The notes beneath the pieces were generated by a model that was given only the letters and a program-made list of their open reading frames with translations, had not been told where the DNA came from and searched no databases. This document shows positions 1-4,446 of a stretch of 6,698 nt of DNA, in pieces; position 1 is the stretch's first letter; every line of letters starts with the position of its first letter. The DNA is from Oscillospiraceae bacterium (GTDB taxonomy: Bacteria; Bacillota; Clostridia; Oscillospirales; Ruminococcaceae), in contig CADBXQ010000042.1 in NCBI GenBank assembly GCA_902798675.1, forward strand, positions 1-6,698. Direction: 5' to 3'. The translations under genes and the position numbers were made by a program.

Positions 1-8
1 ACCATTGA

Positions 9-797
9 CATCCAAATAAGCTTGATTTAATTGAAAGCCGGCTTGACGAAATTTTTAAAATAAAGCGAAAATATGGCCCGTCAATCAGCGATGTTAATAA
101 TAGGTTGAATTTTTTAGAATCTGAGCTTGAAAAAATAGAATTGTATGATGTTAGGCAGAATGAGTTGATTGTTTCTCAAAAATCTGAGACAAAGTGTTTA
201 AAAAATTTGGGGGAAGAACTTTCGCAAAAAAGGCGGGCTGTTGTTTCAAAATTTGTCAAGGCGGTTTCTGATGAGCTTGCTTTTTTAGACATGCAGGGCG
301 TTAAATTTGAGGTGAATATATTCCCGTCCAAAGACAAAATGTGTGGAATGGAGTGTGTTGAATTTTTGATTTCAACAAATGCGGGAGAGCCTCCAAAGCC
401 AATTGGCAAGATTGCGTCTGGGGGGGAATTGTCGAGGATTATGCTGTCGATCAAGAACGTTTTGGCGCAAAAAGATCGGGTTTCAACTTTAATCTTTGAC
501 GAAATCGACACTGGAGTTTCGGGTTCTGCTGCGCAAAAGATCGGTTTGAAGCTGAAACAAGTTTCCAAAAACAGGCAGGTTTTTTGCGTGACTCATTTAG
601 CGCAAATCGCAGCTTTAGCAGATTCGCATTTCAAAATTTTCAAAAAAACTTTAAATGGAAGGTCTTTTGCCGAGGTTTCGGAGCTTGATGAGAGAGGAAG
701 GGTTGAGGAGGTTGCGAGAATCATGGCGGCTGGGTCAATAACAAATTTAAACCTGCAAACGGCGCGCGAGATGATTGAAAAAGGGCGTAAAAGCTAG
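9..797 (+). CDS. recN: DNA repair protein RecN, C-terminal half (5' part missing, possibly frameshifted)
   Basis: RecN is an SMC-like ATPase that acts early in double-strand break repair, gathering DNA ends for RecA-dependent recombination in the cytoplasm. The visible 262 codons cover the end of the coiled-coil arm and the C-terminal ATPase lobe. They include an arm segment ending in KRKYG (near 60-77), the ABC signature SGGELSR (417-437), a Walker B LIFDEID (489-509) and an H-loop in VTHLAQIAA (His at 594-596). Walker A would lie upstream of the window. Full RecN is about 550-570 residues, so roughly the first half is absent. Family-like sequence reads back to position 9, just after an in-frame TGA at 6-8. 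A TTG at 105 is the first possible start, but it sits inside conserved sequence and has no convincing RBS, so it is not a natural start. The gene ends at TAG 795-797, just before a terminator. Identification is firm; whether the gene is intact is open. Confidence 0.93.
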   Translation, partial: HPNKLDLIESRLDEIFKIKRKYGPSISDVNNRLNFLESELEKIELYDVRQNELIVSQKSETKCLKNLGEELSQKRRAVVSKFVKAVSDELAFLDMQGVKFEVNIFPSKDKMCGMECVEFLISTNAGEPPKPIGKIASGGELSRIMLSIKNVLAQKDRVSTLIFDEIDTGVSGSAAQKIGLKLKQVSKNRQVFCVTHLAQIAALADSHFKIFKKTLNGRSFAEVSELDERGRVEEVARIMAAGSITNLNLQTAREMIEKGRKS

Positions 798-804
798 AAA
801 AAGC

Positions 805-847
805 AAAAAATGACTTCCTGATTAATTTCAAAGAGAAGTCATTTTTT
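805..847. terminator. Bidirectional rho-independent terminator between recN and clpB
   Basis: A perfect 13-bp inverted repeat is present. The left arm is 805-817 (AAAAAATGACTTC), the right arm 835-847, and the loop is 17 nt. The arms begin and end in A and T runs, so each strand gives a hairpin followed by a U tract: T842-T848 on + and the complement of A805-A810 on -. It starts 7 nt after the recN stop and 14 nt from the clpB stop, as expected for one terminator shared by two convergent genes. The core stem ATGACTTC/GAAGTCAT is only moderately GC-rich, which is usual for an AT-rich genome. Confidence 0.88.
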
Positions 848-861
848 TATTGTTCTGCCTT

Positions 862-3468
862 TTATTTTTGAAAGTGGGTTATATTAATTTTGTTGTCCTT
901 AAAATCAACGACTATTTCGGTTGAATTTGACAAATTTTCTTTGAGAATAACTCTTGCAATTTCGGTTTCGATGTTTCTTTGAATGAAGCGCTTGAGCGGC
1001 CGGGCGCCATATATCGGGTTATATCCGTTTTCTATGACAAATTCTTTAGCCGCAGGCGTTAATGTGCAGGTTATTTGTTTTGATTTTAAACGCTGGTTTA
1101 ATAAATTAATTTGTATGTCTAAAATTTTAGATATGTTGTCTTTAGATAGCGGCTTATAGAGGACAATTTCATCCAGTCTGTTTAAAAATTCCGGCTTGAA
1201 TGATTGTCTGAGGATTGTTTTGATTTCGGCTCGAGCTTCTTTTTTGATTTGGCCGCTTTCGTCGATTCCGTCAAGCAAAATTTCAGATCCAAGGTTTGAT
1301 GTCAGGATGATTATTGTGTTTTTAAAATCGACAGTGTGGCCCTGAGAATCGGTTATTCTTCCATCATCTAAAACTTGGAGTAATATGTTGAAAACGTCTG
1401 GATGGGCTTTTTCGATCTCGTCAAACAGTATAACGGAATATGGTTTTCGCCTGATTGCTTCAGTCAGCTGGCCGCCTTCTTCATATCCAACATATCCCGG
1501 AGGAGCGCCGACAAGCCTGCTAACTGTGTGTTTTTCCATATATTCTGTCATGTCGATTCTGACGATGTTTCGCTGGTCATCAAACAAATTTTGGGCTAAA
1601 GTTTTTGCAAGCTCGGTTTTTCCAACGCCTGTTGGGCCCAAAAACAGGAAAGAACCGATTGGCCGATTTGGATCCTGAATTCCCGCGCGCGAACGAATGA
1701 TTGCGTCTGTGACTTTTCTGACCGCCTCGTCTTGGCCGATAACCCTTTTGTGCATGGCTTCAGGGAGCTTGAGAATTTTTTCCTGCTGGCCCTCCATGAG
1801 CTTTGAAGTTGGAATCCCTGTCCAACGCTGAATAATCTGCGCAATTTCATTTTCCGTGACCTTGTCTCGAAGCAGCGACCTAGTTTTAAGCGAGCCCATT
1901 GCCAATTTTTCCTCTTGTTCAAGCTCTTTTTTCAGGGCAGGGAGCTTCCCATATTTGAGTTCTGCTGCTTTGTTTAAATCATAATTTTGTTCGGCTTGTT
2001 CGATATCTGAATTAAGCTTTTCGAGTTTTTCCCGAAGCTTTTGAACTTTTTGGATCGCGGATTTTTCGTTTTCCCATTTTGCTTTCAGAAGGTTAAACTG
2101 TTCCCGGAGATCGGAGAGCTCTTTTTGAATTTCCAGAAGATGTTCCTTTGAAAGCTCGTCTTTTTCTTTTTTCAGAGCAGCTTCTTCGATTTGGTGCTGA
2201 ATGATTTTTCGCTGGATAATGTCAAGTTCTGTTGGCATTGAGTCTATTTCAGTTCGAATCATAGCACACGCTTCATCTATTAAATCTATTGCTTTATCCG
2301 GCAAAAATCTGTCTGTTATATATCTATCCGACAGCATCGCAGCGGTGATTATGGCTTGGTCTTGGATATGGACTCCGTGATATATTTCATATCGATCCTT
2401 CAAGCCGCGCAGTATGGCAATAGTGTCTTCAACGGAAGGTTGGTTGACCATGACAGGCTGAAATCGTCGCTCCAGGGCGGGATCTTTTTCAATATATTTT
2501 CTATATTCATCAAGCGTTGTTGCTCCGATGCAGTGAAGCTCGCCTCTTGCAAGCATCGGCTTTAGCAGATTTCCAGCGTCCATGGAGCCTCCAGTTTTTC
2601 CGGCGCCGACAATGGTGTGTAGCTCGTCAATAAACATTATGATTTTTCCATCTGACTTTTTGATTTCAGCCAGAACCGCTTTGAGTCTTTCTTCAAATTC
2701 TCCTCGAAATTTTGCCCCAGCAATCAATGATCCCATATCTAGCGAAAAAATTATCTTGTCTTTCAAAGAATTTGGAACGTCTCCTCGAACAATCCTTTGG
2801 GCGAGACCTTCTGCGATTGCGGTTTTTCCAACTCCGGGCTCTCCGATCAAAACGGGATTGTTTTTGGATTTTCTTGACAAAATGCGAATGACATTTCGAA
2901 TTTCATCGTCTCTTCCGATGACGGGATCAAGCTTTTTGCTTTTTGCGTGTTCAACTAGATTGATTCCAAATTTTTTCAAAGCATCATATGTTGATTCGGG
3001 GGTGTCGCTGGTTATTCTTGTCGACCCGCGGACTTGAGACAGGATTTTTAAAAAATCATTTTTATTTATATTAAATATTCGAAATATTTCTTTTAGTTTC
3101 AGCGAATTTTCAATGATTGAAAGAAAAATGTGTTCAACTGAAATATATTCGTCTTTCATTGAATTTGCAATTTGCTGGGCAGAATTCAGGATCTGATCAA
3201 CTTCGCCGGAAATGTATATTTTACTTGATGCTTGGCTTGTTTGGCCAATTTTGGGGAGGCTTTCAATTTCTTTTTTGGCCGCCGAAATCAGCCCGTCTAA
3301 ATTTACCTGTTGCTTTTTTAAAAGTTCTGGAATCAATCCATCTTGTTGCGTCAGCAAAGCAAGCAGCAGATGATATATGTCTAGAGTTGAATTTTTATAT
3401 TGTGTTGTTAAATTTTGAGCCTCTTGAATGGCTTCGATCGATTTTTGAGTTAATTTTTGTGAATCCAC
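862..3468 (-). CDS. clpB: ATP-dependent chaperone (disaggregase) ClpB
   Basis: ClpB is a hexameric AAA+ disaggregase that threads aggregated proteins through its central pore with help from DnaK/DnaJ/GrpE in the cytoplasm. The 868-residue product has the usual full length. It has a Clp N-domain (about 1-145). NBD1 has Walker A GEPGVGKT (209-216), Walker B FIDELH (279-284) and Arg finger ERR (333-335). The M-domain coiled coil (about 405-525) distinguishes ClpB from ClpA/ClpC. NBD2 has Walker A GPTGVGKT (611-618), pore loop GYVG (658-661), Walker [11 protein letters not shown] (681-690), sensor 1 TSN (723-725), Arg finger in FLNRLDE (761-767) and sensor 2 GARPLKR (821-827). The NBD1 pore loop reads GAKFRGEF, with Phe where Tyr is usual; this keeps an aromatic residue. 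The start is GTG (3466-3468): an in-frame stop lies three codons upstream, and an AAAGGA sits 10 nt before it. It is monocistronic here, convergent with recN. No clear CIRCE or CtsR operator was seen upstream. Confidence 0.98.
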   Translation of the reverse strand: MDSQKLTQKSIEAIQEAQNLTTQYKNSTLDIYHLLLALLTQQDGLIPELLKKQQVNLDGLISAAKKEIESLPKIGQTSQASSKIYISGEVDQILNSAQQIANSMKDEYISVEHIFLSIIENSLKLKEIFRIFNINKNDFLKILSQVRGSTRITSDTPESTYDALKKFGINLVEHAKSKKLDPVIGRDDEIRNVIRILSRKSKNNPVLIGEPGVGKTAIAEGLAQRIVRGDVPNSLKDKIIFSLDMGSLIAGAKFRGEFEERLKAVLAEIKKSDGKIIMFIDELHTIVGAGKTGGSMDAGNLLKPMLARGELHCIGATTLDEYRKYIEKDPALERRFQPVMVNQPSVEDTIAILRGLKDRYEIYHGVHIQDQAIITAAMLSDRYITDRFLPDKAIDLIDEACAMIRTEIDSMPTELDIIQRKIIQHQIEEAALKKEKDELSKEHLLEIQKELSDLREQFNLLKAKWENEKSAIQKVQKLREKLEKLNSDIEQAEQNYDLNKAAELKYGKLPALKKELEQEEKLAMGSLKTRSLLRDKVTENEIAQIIQRWTGIPTSKLMEGQQEKILKLPEAMHKRVIGQDEAVRKVTDAIIRSRAGIQDPNRPIGSFLFLGPTGVGKTELAKTLAQNLFDDQRNIVRIDMTEYMEKHTVSRLVGAPPGYVGYEEGGQLTEAIRRKPYSVILFDEIEKAHPDVFNILLQVLDDGRITDSQGHTVDFKNTIIILTSNLGSEILLDGIDESGQIKKEARAEIKTILRQSFKPEFLNRLDEIVLYKPLSKDNISKILDIQINLLNQRLKSKQITCTLTPAAKEFVIENGYNPIYGARPLKRFIQRNIETEIARVILKENLSNSTEIVVDFKDNKINITHFQK

Positions 3469-3478
3469 TTTTAGTCAA

Positions 3479-3484
3479 TCCTTT
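3479..3484 (-). promoter_or_regulatory. Ribosome binding site of clpB
   Basis: On the minus strand AAAGGA lies 10 nt before the GTG start. The spacing is slightly long but acceptable. It supports GTG as the start, since no in-frame ATG precedes it before the stop. Confidence 0.65.
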
Positions 3485-3541
3485 CGTGAAATAGTTTTTT
3501 AACAGAGGTTATTGTTAATTTGAATCAAAACTCCAAGGAAT

Positions 3542-3570
3542 ATTATATCACAAATTTATCTAAAATAAAA
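3542..3570 (-). promoter_or_regulatory. Putative sigma-A promoter of clpB (extended -10)
   Basis: The minus strand reads TGATATAAT, an extended -10 (TGn plus perfect TATAAT, the hexamer at 3542-3547). At 17 bp spacing the -35 position is TTTTAT (3565-3570), a weak match to TTGACA, so the extended -10 would carry most of the recognition. The predicted start near 3535 gives a 5' UTR of about 65 nt containing the clpB RBS. Heat-shock control is expected for clpB, but no HrcA (CIRCE) or CtsR heptad repeat was recognised between promoter and gene. Confidence 0.5.
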
Positions 3571-3848
3571 GTCGGAATTTTGAAGAGAGATATGCTAAAT
3601 GTGGAGTTTTCCTTTTTTGTTTTGAATTTTTGCAAGGGAAGAGTTTTTTTATGGAGACAAATATATTCCAATCTGATTATACAATTAGTATTTTTTTCGC
3701 AATTCCAATAAATTTTATTATTATTATTTTTTTCAAAAATTAGAGCTAAAATATGGTGGCTAAATTATTGGTGTTTTTTTGTTTAATCCCAATATTATCG
3801 GGATATTTTCAATATATTCTTTAATTTGTGCTAATTCGACAAAAATTC

Positions 3849-3876
3849 TTGACTTAATATTTATAGGGTGTATAAT
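3849..3876 (+). promoter_or_regulatory. Strong sigma-A-like promoter upstream of the coiled-coil gene
   Basis: TTGACT (3849-3854, five of six matches to TTGACA) is followed after 16 bp by a perfect TATAAT (3871-3876). It is the best + strand promoter in the intergenic region and points toward the gene at 4198. Transcription would start near 3882-3884, giving a 5' leader of about 315 nt. The start lies almost on top of a GGGGGAGG run, so the RNA would begin with a Shine-Dalgarno-like sequence. No comparably good promoter was seen closer to 4198. Confidence 0.62.
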
Positions 3877-3894
3877 ATATATTAGGGGGAGGTG

Positions 3895-3927
3895 ATGGCT
3901 TTTGTGAGAACTATGTTTAAACAATAA
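3895..3927 (+). CDS. Possible 10-codon leader minigene
   Basis: An ATG at 3895 opens a 10-codon frame reading MAFVRTMFKQ and ending at TAA 3925-3927. It lies just after the G-rich Shine-Dalgarno-like run (3885-3892) and about 12 nt from the predicted transcription start. The spacing to this ATG is only 2 nt, shorter than optimal, while an in-frame GTG at 3904 would be 11 nt away, longer than optimal. The peptide resembles nothing I know. It could be a regulatory leader peptide or an accident of a G-rich 5' end. The placement is suggestive, but the coding claim is weak. Confidence 0.2.
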   Translation: MAFVRTMFKQ

Positions 3928-4183
3928 TTTTTTTGATAAATATGTTATTTTTATCTAAAAATGGTTTATTATTGGTAAAAGTTTATTAAATGTTATGTTA
4001 AAATTTTGATTTATTACATAAAATATTGTTTGATAAAATATAAAAAACTAGTGTGAAAAATTTTGATCAAAAATTGCTTCTATAGAGTTTAGACATTAAT
4101 TAAAACCAGGAACATATTTTTCGGTGTCGATAATATCTGTTAAAAATTAAATTATTTTAGAAAATATTTAAAAAATCATATCG

Positions 4184-4190
4184 AAAGGAG
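4184..4190 (+). promoter_or_regulatory. Ribosome binding site of the coiled-coil gene
   Basis: AAAGGAG lies 7 nt before the ATG at 4198, close to ideal in strength and spacing. It fixes the start of the large open frame and therefore shows that the 83-residue leader belongs to the protein. Confidence 0.9.
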
Positions 4191-4197
4191 AAAAATC

Positions 4198-4446
4198 ATG
4201 AATACCGTGGGATTTATTTTTTATAATAGAATAATGACAGACTCCCTAAAGAGGGACAAGCTGAATTTTTTAGACAATGAGTATAAAATTTATGAATTTT
4301 TTTGTGAAAATGGTTATAACAAAAATTTTGATATTTTTAAAGTTGAATTGAAAGATTTTTTAAATTCAGATGAAACAGTAAAAATGCTTTGTGATTATGA
4401 TGATTCAGAGCTTTCGGATGATATGCTTGATCAGGTTGCTGGCGGA
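4198..4446 (+). other. Nif11-like leader region with double-glycine cleavage motif
   Basis: The region encodes residues 1-83. The pattern follows Nif11-type leaders: an amphipathic helix beginning near FYNRIMTDSLKRDKL (8-22), then IYEFFCENGY (35-44, compare the 'AKEAGF/GY' segment of the family), then FKVELKDFL (49-57), and an acidic end ELSDDMLDQVAGG (71-83). Cleavage would be expected after G83, leaving G84 at the new N-terminus. The assignment rests on pattern recognition, not on a profile search. Confidence 0.7.

Larger units (their letters stand above)
3469..4197. other. AT-rich divergent intergenic region (about 730 bp)
   Basis: This gap lies between the divergent starts of clpB and the coiled-coil gene. 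It is much richer in A/T than the flanking genes and has no conserved gene that I recognise. Contents: the clpB RBS and promoter; a possible 30-codon hydrophobic ORF at 3651-3743 (weak); a short inverted repeat ATCCC/GGGAT (3786-3790 and 3800-3804) without a good T tract; a strong + strand promoter at 3849-3876; a G-rich Shine-Dalgarno-like run at 3885-3892; a perfect 12-bp palindrome TTTTGATCAAAA at 4061-4072, a possible operator but easily produced by chance in such DNA; and the RBS of the coiled-coil gene. No tRNA, known riboswitch or insertion sequence was recognised. Confidence 0.8.

Noticed and set aside
72..84. Shared AAAATATGGCCCG between recN (about 69-81) and the coiled-coil gene (about 4895-4909)
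   Set aside because: Both encode KYGP within or near coiled-coil sequence. The match does not extend, so chance is the simplest explanation and no gene-conversion claim is made.
2582..3037. 151-codon + strand frame and other + strand frames inside clpB
   Set aside because: They are antisense shadows of a highly conserved, complete clpB with all motifs on the minus strand.
3520..3711. TTG-started 63-codon frame on the + strand
   Set aside because: It runs antisense across the clpB promoter in very AT-rich DNA, has no family resemblance and a poor start; judged spurious.
3786..3810. ATCCC/GGGAT hairpin as a terminator
   Set aside because: The stem is only five base pairs with an imperfect interior and no uninterrupted T tract, and no upstream gene needs terminating there.
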